Assembly (NCBI RefSeq): GCF_018614915.1
Contig: NZ_JAGGNU010000066.1
Coordinates: 62,001-126,000 of the forward strand
Reading direction: 5' to 3'
Length of the DNA: 64,000 nt
Origin: Variovorax paradoxus
GTDB lineage: Bacteria; Pseudomonadota; Gammaproteobacteria; Burkholderiales; Burkholderiaceae_C
Under the pieces are notes generated by a model. It made no database searches and was not told the origin of the DNA. It was given only the letters and a program-made list of their open reading frames with translations. Positions 22,526 to 31,601 of the stretch are shown here, one piece after another; the first letter of the stretch is position 1, and each line of letters opens with the position of its first letter. The position numbers and the translations under genes are program-made.

Positions 22526-23247
22526 CAGCGAAGTTCGAAGCGTTCAAGGCTGCGCTTGAGGCGCTGTGCGTCGAGCATGGTGTGTGCATGGACGCCTCCA
22601 GCGATTACGACGGGATCGGCGCGCTCTGGATCCGGGAGGTCTACGAGGATCTCCCGGCGGGCCTGGACGCATTCCTTGAGCTCAACTACGAGCCGGCGCC
22701 GACGCCCGAGCAGATCGAGGCGCGCAAGGCCGAGGAACAGGCGCAACGTGAACGCATGGCTGCCTACAAGGCGCGAAGCATGGCCCAGCACATCGAATAC
22801 GACGAAGCGCGTCTCGCTGCGGTCATGGCCAGCGGCGACTACATGAAATTGCAGAGCGCCATCGACGCGCACGCCCAAGAACAGAGGAAGCAACAGATGC
22901 GAGTCTCCACCGACCCCACCGACCCGGCCTACATCGACGCCCGCCCGCGCAAGGCCTGGTGCAACGACGTGCTGATCGAAGGCTGGACCGTGGCCGACGA
23001 GTTCCGCCGCTGCGTCATCACGCCCGAGAAGGTGCACAACGGCGCGGTGCTGATCGAGCGGCTGCCCGAGCTCGGCGCTATTACAGCTGAATCCGCAGCG
23101 GAGGTTAAAGAGCCCGCCGCGCCCATCGACACCGGCTTCATCGGCATGTTCGAACACGTGCCGGATGCGCCCGCGCCCGCAGTCGCGCCTGCCCCTGTGG
23201 CCGCGCCCGTCGTGCCGGCCGTGAAGCACGGGAAGCGCCGCCGGTGA
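22522..23247 (+). CDS. hypothetical structural-region protein with two halves
   Basis: A 241-residue protein. Residues 1-130 are helical and acidic (AFKAALEALCVEHGVCMDAS, later EEQAQRERMAAYKARSM). From residue 132, MRVSTDPTDPAYIDARPRKA begins a second, beta-rich part typical of small stand-alone phage proteins, so this may be two fused genes or use an internal start. The C-terminus is an Ala/Pro/Val-rich tail ending in basic KHGKRRR. ATG overlaps the gp10-like stop. Function unknown. Confidence 0.6.
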   Translation: MTAKFEAFKAALEALCVEHGVCMDASSDYDGIGALWIREVYEDLPAGLDAFLELNYEPAPTPEQIEARKAEEQAQRERMAAYKARSMAQHIEYDEARLAAVMASGDYMKLQSAIDAHAQEQRKQQMRVSTDPTDPAYIDARPRKAWCNDVLIEGWTVADEFRRCVITPEKVHNGAVLIERLPELGAITAESAAEVKEPAAPIDTGFIGMFEHVPDAPAPAVAPAPVAAPVVPAVKHGKRRR

Positions 23248-23654
23248 GCCAGGCCATCATCCGCGCCGGCTTCGAATCCCGGCTGTCGACATGGGCGGCC
23301 GCGCAGACGCCCGCCATCCCGGTCGCCTGGCAGAACGTCGCATTCACGCCGCCGGTGGGCCGCTACCTGCGCGCCTTCCTGCTGCCAGCCAAGACGCAGA
23401 CGGCCTCCATGGACGGCATCTGCAGGACCTGGAAGGGCATCTTTCAGGTGTCCTTCTGCATGCCCATCGGCACCGGCTCGGGCACGGTTGAAGGCCTCGC
23501 CGCATCCATGGGCGCCGCCTTCACCGACTCGTTCACGCAGAGCGGCCTCCGGATCTACCTGCTCGAGCCCTTCAGCATGGCGGCGGCGATCCAGGAGCCC
23601 GACCGCTACGTGGTGCCCATGAGCGCCAGCTACCGGGTGGACACCGTCGCATGA
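23244..23654 (+). CDS. tail terminator protein, DUF4128-like
   Basis: A 136-residue protein from GTG 23244 (GTGA overlap). N-terminal helix SQAIIRAGFESRLSTWAA, then VAWQNVAFTPPVGRYLRAFL, ICRTWKGIFQVSFCMPIGTG, a helix and YVVPMSASYRV. This is the pattern of the DUF4128/tail terminator family (functional analogues of lambda gpU), which caps the tail tube end. Located just before the tube gene. Confidence 0.78.
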   Translation: MSQAIIRAGFESRLSTWAAAQTPAIPVAWQNVAFTPPVGRYLRAFLLPAKTQTASMDGICRTWKGIFQVSFCMPIGTGSGTVEGLAASMGAAFTDSFTQSGLRIYLLEPFSMAAAIQEPDRYVVPMSASYRVDTVA

Positions 23655-23743
23655 GCACCGCAACCCGTGAACTGCACGAGGCGCTGATTCGCCTCTGCAA
23701 AGGAATCGTCAAGGCGTGGGAGACCTGGCTCAGCCGCCAGTAA
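23651..23743 (+). CDS. 30-residue peptide
   Basis: ATGA overlap with the tail terminator gene. Encodes an amphipathic helix (RELHEALIRLCKGIVKAWET) ending at TAA 23741-23743, followed by a terminator. Possibly translated by coupling; function unknown. Confidence 0.4.
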   Translation: MSTATRELHEALIRLCKGIVKAWETWLSRQ

Positions 23744-23765
23744 CCCCGCGCCACCCCTGCAACTG

Positions 23766-23790
23766 AGCCCGCAGTCCCGCGGGCTTTTTT
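23766..23790 (+). terminator. intrinsic terminator before the tail tube gene
   Basis: AGCCCGC / GCGGGCT with a 6-base loop and six T. Same core as the hairpins at 18925 and 24571. The remaining 112 bp to the tail tube gene show no gene. Confidence 0.87.
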
Positions 23791-23902
23791 GTTCCCGCAC
23801 TGCCTCGCGGCTGACCTCGCCTTCGGGCCTCGTCCGCTGTTGCGCCTCGCAGAAATCAATCGCGCCCCGAAGGGCGCTTTTCACTTCTGAAAGGCCAACA
23901 CC

Positions 23903-24553
23903 ATGGCAGTCTCTCTCCCCAATGGCGCAACCATCGCCGTCGGCTCCTCCTACGGCGCCTCCAAAGCTCTCTCTGCGTTCTCGAACGCCAACCCCGGCGT
24001 CATGACGCTCGAAGCCTCCCATGGCATCGTCGTCAACGACATCTTCGAAGCCACTTCGGGCTGGTCGCGCGCCAACGGCAACGTGTACCGCGCTTCGGTG
24101 ATCGCGACCAACGACGTCACCGTCGAAGGCCTGAACACCAGCTCGACCACGATGTTCCCGGCGGGCTCCGGCACCGGCACGATCCGCGAGGTCTCGGCCT
24201 GGACGCAGATCACCCAGATCCTGGAAACGAGCACCACCGGCGGCGAACAGCAGTTCGTCACCTACTCGTTCCTGGAGGACGACGCCGAGCACCAGATCCC
24301 GACCGTCAAAAGCCCGATCAGCTTCAAGTTCAAGGTCGGCGACGACGCCTCGCTGGCGCACTACGCCGTGCTGGCCGCTGCCGATGCTGACCGCCAACAG
24401 CGCGCCGTCCGCGTCGTGCTGCCGTCCGGCTCGGTCATCTACTGGTCGGCGTACATCACGCTCCAGAAGACCCCGTCACTCGCCAAGAACGAGGTGATGG
24501 GCCTGGAAGTGACCATGTCGCTGATCAACCAGGTCACCCGCTACACGTCGTAA
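23903..24553 (+). CDS. major tail tube protein
   Basis: A 216-residue protein beginning MAVSLPNGATIAVGSSYGAS, with VMTLEASHGIVVNDIFEATS, TSTTMFPAGSGTGTIREVS and a C-terminal LGLEVTMSLINQ-type strand (here VMGLEVTMSLINQVTRYTS). This is the phage tail tube family with beta-barrel fold. The gene is flanked by terminators on both sides, so it can form a discrete mRNA. It polymerises around the tape measure encoded downstream. Confidence 0.82.
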   Translation: MAVSLPNGATIAVGSSYGASKALSAFSNANPGVMTLEASHGIVVNDIFEATSGWSRANGNVYRASVIATNDVTVEGLNTSSTTMFPAGSGTGTIREVSAWTQITQILETSTTGGEQQFVTYSFLEDDAEHQIPTVKSPISFKFKVGDDASLAHYAVLAAADADRQQRAVRVVLPSGSVIYWSAYITLQKTPSLAKNEVMGLEVTMSLINQVTRYTS

Positions 24554-24570
24554 ATCCACGACGCAACCCG

Positions 24571-24602
24571 AAGCCCGCAGCTAACCCCTGCGGGCTTTTT
24601 TT
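24571..24602 (+). terminator. intrinsic terminator after the tail tube gene
   Basis: AAGCCCGCAG / CTGCGGGCTT, a 10-bp stem with a 7-base loop and a T run. Confidence 0.88.
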
Positions 24603-24617
24603 CACTCCGGAGTATTG

Positions 24618-24929
24618 ATGCTCAAGCTGCAACCGAATCCCACCTTCACCTCTGCCGTCAAGATCCCCACTCCTTCCGGAGAAGTGGCAATCAAGGTCGA
24701 GTTCAAGCACATGACGAGGGACGCCTACGCCGCGTTCCTGAAGCACGAAGGCGAGATCACCCGCTCGGACGAGGACGCGATCATGGACATCGCCGTCGGC
24801 TGGACCGGCGTCGAAGGCGATTTCACGCGCGAGAACGTGCGCGAGCTCTGCCAGCAGTACCACGCTGCGCCCCGCGTGATCGTCGAGACCTTCATCCGCG
24901 AATTGACCCAGAACCGACTGGGAAACTGA
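24618..24929 (+). CDS. tail assembly chaperone (G-like)
   Basis: A 103-residue protein (MLKLQPNPTFTSAVKIPTPS, KHMTRDAYAAFLKHEGE, ENVRELCQQYHAAPRVIVET) that stops at 24927-24929. Start ATG 24618 follows GGAG at 5 bases. The fold and position between tube and tape measure genes match lambda gpG. The last codons CTG GGA AAC contain a GGGAAAC slippery heptamer, so part of the ribosomes should continue into the -1 frame. Confidence 0.82.
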   Translation: MLKLQPNPTFTSAVKIPTPSGEVAIKVEFKHMTRDAYAAFLKHEGEITRSDEDAIMDIAVGWTGVEGDFTRENVRELCQQYHAAPRVIVETFIRELTQNRLGN

Positions 24930-25249
24930 AGGCGGCAGGCGCCGCACTCTACAAGAAGCCGCGCTCGAAAGAGGACGCGGCAGTGATGCAGTTCTTCGCC
25001 CTGACGGCAGATGACTACCCCGAAGACGACGTTGATGTCTGGCCTGAGAACTGGCCGGCCGTGCTGTTCTTCGAGGCACTCGGCAATGGCAGCTGGAACA
25101 TGGGCCCGAACGGTCCCACGGGCCTGCGCTACGAGACGTTCCGCGAATTGCGGCTGGTGCGCGGCGTGCGCGCAGCCGACTGGCCCGCCATGTTCGAAGC
25201 CCTGCGCGTGCTCGAGCAGGCGGCGCTCGAAGAAATCCACAAGGAATGA
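24618..25249 (+). CDS. G-T fusion tail chaperone by -1 frameshift
   Basis: Join 24618-24926 with 24926-25249: the ribosome reads to AAC, slips back one base on GGGAAAC (24920-24926), then reads CTG AAG GCG in the -1 frame. The added 107 residues (KLKAAGAALYKKPRSKEDAA, then MQFFALTADDYPEDDVDVW and ALEEIHKE) form the DUF1799 T domain. The T part has no good RBS at its own first ATG (24983), and the -1 frame is open across the junction, both supporting frameshift expression. Fusion G-T binds the tape measure protein in lambda-like tails. Confidence 0.82.
24920..24926 (+). promoter_or_regulatory. programmed -1 frameshift site GGGAAAC
   Basis: X-XXY-YYZ heptamer in the correct phase (codons GGA, AAC) immediately before the TGA of the G-like gene. 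Confidence 0.85.
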
Positions 25250-25252
25250 CCC

Positions 25253-26026
25253 ATGGACGAAAAGCATCCAGAGCAGCGCGCGGGCATCTACCGCATCACC
25301 TGCTCTGGGAATGGTCGCGTCTATGTCGGCTCGGCCAAGCACATCGGGCGCCGGTTCTACCTGCATCGGTGGGAGCTCGCGCGCGGCGACCACCACTCGC
25401 GTCTGATGCAGCGCGCATGGAACAAGTACGGCAGTGCTGCGTTCACCTTCGAGGCGGTGCTGCTCTGCGCGGAAGTTGACCTGCTGCGCTACGAGCAGAT
25501 CGTCATCGACTTCTACGACGCAGCGAATCCGAAGAAGGGCATGAACATCTGCTCTATCGCCGGCCGCACCGATGGCGTCAAGTGGACCGATGCGCAGCGC
25601 GCACGGGGCGGGCCGACCAAGGGAATGCGCGTCTTCAAAGACAACCCAGCGGCGCATGCGAACTTGATGGCCGCGGTTCATCGTGGCGACAAGCACCACC
25701 AATTCGGCAAGCCGCGCAGCGAAGAGGTGAGGCGAAAGATCAGCGAAAGCCGCAAAGGCACGCCGGCATGGAACAAGGGGCAAGCCGCTTCTTGGGCTGC
25801 GGTTCCAAGGCCGCAGGAGGTCAAAGACAAGGCCTCCGCCACCAAGCGCGCAAAGCACCTGGAGCGGCTCGGGATCACCGCAGCCGATGCCAAGGCAATC
25901 GTCAGCGCGAACTGGTTCGATAAGGTGCCCCACCAGGCCCTCGCCGACCAGTACGGGCTTCCAAAAATGAAGGTGCTGGGGTTGTGCAACCCGCAGTACG
26001 GGGAGGCATGGCTGTGGATGCTGTAA
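25253..26026 (+). CDS. GIY-YIG homing endonuclease
   Basis: A 257-residue protein. Residues 11-28 are the GIY-YIG core (GIYRITCSGNGRVYVGSA), with the following Arg in HIGRRFYLHRW and the catalytic Glu in LLRYEQIVIDFYDA. From residue 135 come NUMOD3-like DNA-binding repeats (FGKPRSEEVRRKISESRKGT) and a C-terminal helix-turn-helix (HQALADQYGLPKMKVLGL). The gene fits between the T chaperone and the tape measure, overlapping the tape measure start by 19 bases, so it looks like a free-standing intergenic insertion. Target site unknown. Confidence 0.92.
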   Translation: MDEKHPEQRAGIYRITCSGNGRVYVGSAKHIGRRFYLHRWELARGDHHSRLMQRAWNKYGSAAFTFEAVLLCAEVDLLRYEQIVIDFYDAANPKKGMNICSIAGRTDGVKWTDAQRARGGPTKGMRVFKDNPAAHANLMAAVHRGDKHHQFGKPRSEEVRRKISESRKGTPAWNKGQAASWAAVPRPQEVKDKASATKRAKHLERLGITAADAKAIVSANWFDKVPHQALADQYGLPKMKVLGLCNPQYGEAWLWML

Positions 26027-29000
26027 CTCTGAGCCTTGCCGTTGACAGCACGCAGGTCAACAGCGCGGCCGCCGCTTTGGACAAGATGGCGGCCTCCGGC
26101 GGGAAAGCCGAGACCGTATCGGTCCTGCTGACGCGGGCGTCGACCACGCAGGCGCAAGTCCTGGGCGGCGCGCTGGCGCCGGCGGCCGGCAAGGCTGCTG
26201 CGTCGGTCGGCGAACTTGCCACCGCGAGCAAGGCCATCGGCACCACGTCGACGACCGGGATCAACTCGGCTTCGACGGCGCTGTCCAACGAGGCGGCGCA
26301 GGCCGGCAAGGCGGCGCTCGCGTTCAAGACCCTCGCGGCCGCGCAGGCTGCGCTCGGCCCCGGCGCGGCGCGGCAACTCGCTGCCGCCTCTGCCGATCTG
26401 GGTGCCATCGAGAAGCAGGCCAAGGGCGCGGGCGCGGCAATCGCTGCAGTCGGCACCGGCACTGCCCGCGCCAGCGGACTGAGCGCCCTGACGGCAGAGG
26501 CCACGAAGGCGAAGGCGTCCGTTGTTGACCTGTCCGGCGCGACCACGTCGCTCGGCGCGGCCTCGTTCGACAAGGTCACCAGTTCCCTGAAGGCCACGTC
26601 CGTCGCAGCGCTGGAGGCGGCGCGCAACATGATCGCGCTGCGCGATGCCGAGGCGCAGGCCCAAGCGCGCACCGGATCGCTGGCCACCGTCACGACCTCG
26701 CCCGGCGCCGGCGGCGCGGCGTCCTTCGCCCAGGTCAGCGACGCCTCGGCCATCAACGCCCTGGCCACCGCGGCCGCGCGCGCAGACGCGCAGGCGAACG
26801 CACTCGGTCGCACGCTGTCCCGCGAAGTGGCCAGCGGCGCCACGCGCGCGAAGTCGTCCATCAACGACCTGTCCAAGGCCACCACCTCGCTCGGGGCCTC
26901 GACCTTCGCAAACTTCGACCAGGTCACCACCTCCCTGGGCGCGGCGAGCACCAAGGCGCAGGAGGCCACGCGCGATGTGAACGCGCTAGCCGCGGCCATC
27001 GATCGCGTCGGCCCGCTGGCGAACGTCGGCACGTCCCTCGGTGCGAGGCAGGGCCCGGCAGTGCAGACGGGCGGACTGCGCGCGGCCATCGCCAATGCCG
27101 AAGCCAACGATGCCGGCAACCGCAACGCGCTGGCCCAGCGCCTGGCGGGCAACGCCGCGGTGCCGAATGCGGCCCCAATCACAGCTGCCGGAACCGCCGC
27201 GGGCAAGGCGGCCGGCCAGTTCGACGCCATGGGCAAGTCGGCCAAGCTCGCCGCCTTCCAGCAGCAGCAACTCGGCTTCCAACTCCACGACTTCTTCGTC
27301 CAGGTCGCCAGCGGGCAATCGCCGCTCACCGCCTTCGTGCAGCAGGGCTCGCAACTGTCGGGCACCCTCGGCGGGGCCGGCAATGCGTTCCGCGCCGTCA
27401 CCGCGCTCATCACCCCAATGCGCGCCGCCATCATTGGCGCCGTCGCCTCCGTGGGCGCCCTGGCTGTGGCGCTGGCGCATGCGGAATCTGCTGCACGCGA
27501 CCTGAACACCCTGCAAGCCCAGTTGGCTGGCACGGGCCGGTCGGGGCTGTTCTCCACCGCTGAACTCAGGGAGTTCATCCAGCAACTCGCGCTCGCCCCG
27601 GGCGTGACCCGCGACACCGCGACGGCGATCGTCTCCGAACTGTCGAAGGTGCACGACATCGGCGGCCCGCTGTTCCGCGACCTCGCCGCAGCAGCGGTCG
27701 ACTACGCCAAGGCGACGGGCACGGATGTCCCGACGGCCGCGAAGGCGCTGGCCAAGGCTTTCGCCGATCCGGAGCGCGGCGCGAAACAGCTGGACGACGC
27801 GCTCGGCACGCTCACCAGTTCGCAGCTGCTCACGATCGAGCGCATGACGCGCATGGGCAACGTCGCCGGCGCGCAGCGCGTGCTCTTCGACGCCCTGCAA
27901 AACTCGATCAAGGGCTTGAACGACAACGCGGTGACGCCGCTGCAGCGCTCGACCAACGAGCTCGGCAACGCATGGGAAAAGGCCATGCAGTCGCTCGACA
28001 AGTCGCAGGGCCTGCAGACGCTCAACTCGCTCCTCGCAAAGACAGTCGGCCTGGTCACGTTCCTGATGCAGAACGCCGACAAGATCGGCGGCCTTGGCAA
28101 CATCGGCGTCAGCATGATCCCGGGCGTCGGCCTGCCGACGGCGGCGATCAACGCCGTGAAAGCGCAGTTCGGAAGCGGGGAAGCGCCCAAGAACAACAAC
28201 CCGACCGCCTTCGGACGCATCACGGGCGGGCCGATCGCAGCGGGCGGCGGGGCCTCGCAGACCCTCGCCGGGGCCGCGCAGGGCAACGACGACAGCATCA
28301 AGCACGCCCTCAAGGCGGGCGAGTCCTTCCAGAGCCAGGCGGGCAAGATTGGCGAGCTCACCCAGCAGCGCAAGGCCTTCAACGTGGCGCTCGGGCAGGC
28401 CGTCGACCTGTACGGCAAGGGCAGCGAGCAGGCCAAGAAACTGCGCGATGCCATCGCCGGCGTCGACGAGCGGATCGCAAGCGCGCAGCAGAAGGGCGCG
28501 GGCGAGGCCGGCCAAGTGGCGCGCGCCGCGCTCGCCCAAGACCTCAAGGGCTTCCAGGACGCGCTCGAGCAGGAGCGCGAGGGGCTGCAGTTCCACAACC
28601 GCTTCATGTCGGGCGAGTTCCAGGCCGGCAATGTCTCCGCGAAGTCCTTCTTCGAGGACCGGCGCGCGAGCATCGCGGCGGCAGTCGATGCCGAGATCGC
28701 CACGCTGGAGAAGGAGCGCGCGCGGCTCGAGCAGTACAAGCGCGAGACGAAAGACCCGAGCGAGAAGGTGCAGGCGCAGACCCGCATCAACGAGATCGGC
28801 GCGCAGGAGGGCAAGCTGCGCCGGCAGGGCGCCAACGAGACTGCGCTCGCCAATCAGGACGCGGCCGAGAGCTTCAAACGGCTCGACGAGCAGGTGCTCA
28901 ACTACCGCGCCAGCCTGAAGGAGCTCGAAGGCGACGAGGTCGGCGCGGCCAAGATTCGCGCCCAGATTTCCGCCACGCAACTGAGCGTGCTCGCCAGGCA

Positions 29001-30978
29001 GACCGAGGGCCGGCCCGGCGCGATCACCGCCGAGGATCAGTCGCGCGCCGACCGGATCAACCAGAACGTCATCACGGTCAACGAGGCCAAGCGTCAGACC
29101 TCCATCATCAACGAGCGCCTGGCGATCGAAGAGGAGCGCATTGCGCTGTCCCAGCAGACGGGCGCGCTGTCGGAGAACGCCGCGCTCGTGGCCCAGGGCG
29201 AGGCCCGCCGCAAGGTCGTGGGCCTGCTGCAGGAGCAGCTGGCGGCCATGGAGAAGATCGGCGCGGAGTCCAAGAACCCGGAACTGCTGCTGAACATCGA
29301 GCGCACGCGCCTGGAGCTCGACAAGCTCAAGGCCGCGCTGGATCCGCTCAAGGACAAGTTCGACAACATGTTCAAGGATGCCGGCGCCAATGCGATCGGC
29401 GACTTCCTGAACCGGACGAAGACGGCGAAAGAGGCGGCGAAGGACTTCTTCAACTCGATCACCACGACGATCAATAATAACGTCGCCAAGGAACTGTCCG
29501 ACAGCCTGTTCGGCAAGGGCGGCATCTTCGGCGACGCTGGCGGTCTGCTGGCGGGCGTGTTCGGCGGCAAGAAGGCGGGCGCCACGCCGACGCTGGACAC
29601 CTCGGCTGTCACGCAGAGCCTGTCGAGCCTGAAGGCGACGGGCGTGGACCCGGCGACCACCGCGCTCACGAAGCTGGCGCAGGCTGCGGATGCGGCTGCC
29701 GGCTCGGTCGGCAAGAGTGGAGGCGCCGGCGGCGTCGGCGGGCTGCTGTCGAACGACGCGGCCACCACGCTCGCGAACAACCAGCCGGGCGACCCCCTGG
29801 ACAACCTGATCCGCAATCAAGGCGGCTTCGGGACGATCCCCAAGGGCGAGCAGTCGGTCTTCGACCTGTTCAAGGCCGCCGACACCGCTTCGGCGGACAG
29901 CGCGCGCACGACTGCGGACTTCGGCAAGTCGGTTGCTTCGGCCGGCGCGGATGTGCTGAAGCTGGCTGCATCGGCCGGGCAGGGCGGCAGCGCGCTGGGC
30001 CTGCTGCCCTCGATCGTCAGCGCGATCAGCGCGGCGACAGCGACGTCCAGTGCATCGGGCGGCGGCGGGCTCGGCGGCATCTTCAGCAGCCTGTTCGGCT
30101 CGGGCGGCTACAGCGCGGCGGATCAAGCCGGCCTGGACGCCCTGGTCGCCACCTTCCACACCGGCGGCATCGTCGGCGGGCCGGCGGCCATGAAGTCGGC
30201 AAGCCCGTCCGTGTTCGCCGGCGCGGCCAAGTACCACGGCGGCGGCAAGGTGCTGGGCAGCCAGGCCCTGGGCCTGAATAGCAATGAGGTGCCGGCCATC
30301 CTCCTGCGCAATGAGGAAGTGCTGACCGAGCGCGACCCGCGGCATCGCGACAACATCGCGCCGGCGCTGCTCAAGCACATCGAGGGCGGGTCTACCGTCC
30401 TGAACGTCATTGCCAACGCTGGCGCGGGCGGCTCGGGCGGGGATGGCGGCTACGGCGCCGGCGGCGATGTGACGGCCGTTGGCGGCAGCGCTTGGGCCTG
30501 GGGCGCGTCGTCTGCCGCGCCGAGCGCCTCGCCCGTTGCCCGGTTGCTGACCCACGACCGCCAGACCCGGGAAATGTCGCCGCTCACGCGCTACCTGATG
30601 GGCTCGCCGGCCACCGTGTCGAGCCTCATCAGCGAACTCAGCCGCGAGGCCGACTTCGAGAGCGTGACCAAGCTGCGCGAGCTCCACGTGGCGGGCAACC
30701 GCGAATTCGGCGGGCCCGTGTCCGCCGGCGGCCTGTACCGCGTCAACGAGCGCGGGCCGGAGATGCTGCAGGTGGCCGGCAAGCAATACCTGATGCTCGG
30801 CAAGCAGGGCGGCACCGTCACGCCGAACCCCGGCGGCGCCCAGGGCGGGCGGGGCGGCGGCGAGACCAATCTGCACGTCAGCGTCACGCCGCCGGCCGGC
30901 ACGGATCGGGCCTCGGCGCTGCATTGGGGCACGACCGCGGGCCGGCAGATCCAGCGCGCGCAAATGAGGAATAACTGA
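26008..30978 (+). CDS. tail length tape measure protein
   Basis: A 1656-residue protein, the largest in the phage. ATG 26008 with GGGGAGG upstream. The N-terminal ~380 residues are Ala/Thr/Ser-rich repeats; residues about 400-480 have the lambda gpH-like QLHDFFVQVASGQSPLTAFVQ QG region (read as two adjoining pieces) and a hydrophobic segment (AAIIGAVASVGALAVALA) that may enter the host membrane. Coiled coils follow (RASIAAAVDAEIATLEKERA). The C-terminus carries FHTGGIVGGPAAMKSA and AILLRNEEVLTE, common to tape measures. Length predicts a tail of roughly 240 nm using about 1.5 angstrom per residue. Confidence 0.92.
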   Translation: MAVDAVTLSLAVDSTQVNSAAAALDKMAASGGKAETVSVLLTRASTTQAQVLGGALAPAAGKAAASVGELATASKAIGTTSTTGINSASTALSNEAAQAGKAALAFKTLAAAQAALGPGAARQLAAASADLGAIEKQAKGAGAAIAAVGTGTARASGLSALTAEATKAKASVVDLSGATTSLGAASFDKVTSSLKATSVAALEAARNMIALRDAEAQAQARTGSLATVTTSPGAGGAASFAQVSDASAINALATAAARADAQANALGRTLSREVASGATRAKSSINDLSKATTSLGASTFANFDQVTTSLGAASTKAQEATRDVNALAAAIDRVGPLANVGTSLGARQGPAVQTGGLRAAIANAEANDAGNRNALAQRLAGNAAVPNAAPITAAGTAAGKAAGQFDAMGKSAKLAAFQQQQLGFQLHDFFVQVASGQSPLTAFVQQGSQLSGTLGGAGNAFRAVTALITPMRAAIIGAVASVGALAVALAHAESAARDLNTLQAQLAGTGRSGLFSTAELREFIQQLALAPGVTRDTATAIVSELSKVHDIGGPLFRDLAAAAVDYAKATGTDVPTAAKALAKAFADPERGAKQLDDALGTLTSSQLLTIERMTRMGNVAGAQRVLFDALQNSIKGLNDNAVTPLQRSTNELGNAWEKAMQSLDKSQGLQTLNSLLAKTVGLVTFLMQNADKIGGLGNIGVSMIPGVGLPTAAINAVKAQFGSGEAPKNNNPTAFGRITGGPIAAGGGASQTLAGAAQGNDDSIKHALKAGESFQSQAGKIGELTQQRKAFNVALGQAVDLYGKGSEQAKKLRDAIAGVDERIASAQQKGAGEAGQVARAALAQDLKGFQDALEQEREGLQFHNRFMSGEFQAGNVSAKSFFEDRRASIAAAVDAEIATLEKERARLEQYKRETKDPSEKVQAQTRINEIGAQEGKLRRQGANETALANQDAAESFKRLDEQVLNYRASLKELEGDEVGAAKIRAQISATQLSVLARQTEGRPGAITAEDQSRADRINQNVITVNEAKRQTSIINERLAIEEERIALSQQTGALSENAALVAQGEARRKVVGLLQEQLAAMEKIGAESKNPELLLNIERTRLELDKLKAALDPLKDKFDNMFKDAGANAIGDFLNRTKTAKEAAKDFFNSITTTINNNVAKELSDSLFGKGGIFGDAGGLLAGVFGGKKAGATPTLDTSAVTQSLSSLKATGVDPATTALTKLAQAADAAAGSVGKSGGAGGVGGLLSNDAATTLANNQPGDPLDNLIRNQGGFGTIPKGEQSVFDLFKAADTASADSARTTADFGKSVASAGADVLKLAASAGQGGSALGLLPSIVSAISAATATSSASGGGGLGGIFSSLFGSGGYSAADQAGLDALVATFHTGGIVGGPAAMKSASPSVFAGAAKYHGGGKVLGSQALGLNSNEVPAILLRNEEVLTERDPRHRDNIAPALLKHIEGGSTVLNVIANAGAGGSGGDGGYGAGGDVTAVGGSAWAWGASSAAPSASPVARLLTHDRQTREMSPLTRYLMGSPATVSSLISELSREADFESVTKLRELHVAGNREFGGPVSAGGLYRVNERGPEMLQVAGKQYLMLGKQGGTVTPNPGGAQGGRGGGETNLHVSVTPPAGTDRASALHWGTTAGRQIQRAQMRNN

Positions 30979-31601
30979 TGCCCACCGTATTCGCAGACGT
31001 CATCCTGTCGAACAGCATCATTTCCTCGGGCATCCGCGGAAAGAACATGCGCAAGAACAGCCGCGTGCCCACGGACAACGGCAGCGAGTCGATCAACGTC
31101 ATTTGGACGCAGACCCTGCGCGAGTTCGAGATCGCCACCGTCCCCCTGACGGTGTCGCAATGGCGCGAGATCGAGAACCTGCACGAGGTCACCGACGGCG
31201 GCGCCTACGGCTTCCTGCTGGAAGACCCGAAGGACAACCGCGCGTTGACCGGCGTCATGGCGAACGTGTCGACCGGCGTCTACCAACTCTACAACCGCCG
31301 CACGCATGCCGGCTCGTCGCGCTACAAGGACCGCAAGATCACGCGCCCGCGCGCGCTCGGCTTCGTGCCCATGATCAGCGCCGCCCCGATCGACCCGGCG
31401 AACTACACGCTCGATGTCACCACCGGCCGCATCACGATCCCCGCGGCGCCGTCGGCCGCGACGCTCACCTGGACCGGGCTGTTCTACACGCCGGTGAACT
31501 TCGTCGACGACTTCATCGACTGGAGCCTGGTCGTGCCGGGCGCCATGGACGCGCGCTTCTGGGCCGGGCCGTCGGTGGTCCTGATGGAAATCCGCGAATG
31601 A
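30978..31601 (+). CDS. distal tail protein, DUF2460
   Basis: A 207-residue protein: FADVILSNSIISSGIRGKNM, TQTLREFEIATVPLTVSQW, GAYGFLLEDPKDNRAL, and FVDDFIDWSLVVPGAMDARF. This is the DUF2460 family (gene transfer agent gp12-like), a distal tail component. The ATG overlaps the tape measure stop (TGATG). It is followed by DUF2163, NlpC/P60 and hub genes, the standard order of this tail module. Confidence 0.88.
   Translation: MPTVFADVILSNSIISSGIRGKNMRKNSRVPTDNGSESINVIWTQTLREFEIATVPLTVSQWREIENLHEVTDGGAYGFLLEDPKDNRALTGVMANVSTGVYQLYNRRTHAGSSRYKDRKITRPRALGFVPMISAAPIDPANYTLDVTTGRITIPAAPSAATLTWTGLFYTPVNFVDDFIDWSLVVPGAMDARFWAGPSVVLMEIRE

Noticed and set aside
26986..30963. A 1325-codon open frame on the minus strand opposite the tape measure gene.
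   Set aside because: Mirror frame of a GC-rich gene with high third-position G/C; its translation is low-complexity Arg/Ala/His-rich with no domain, and it lacks an RBS. Same for the minus-strand frames at 2252-3616, 13367-14791, 36443-38314 and 46099-47310.
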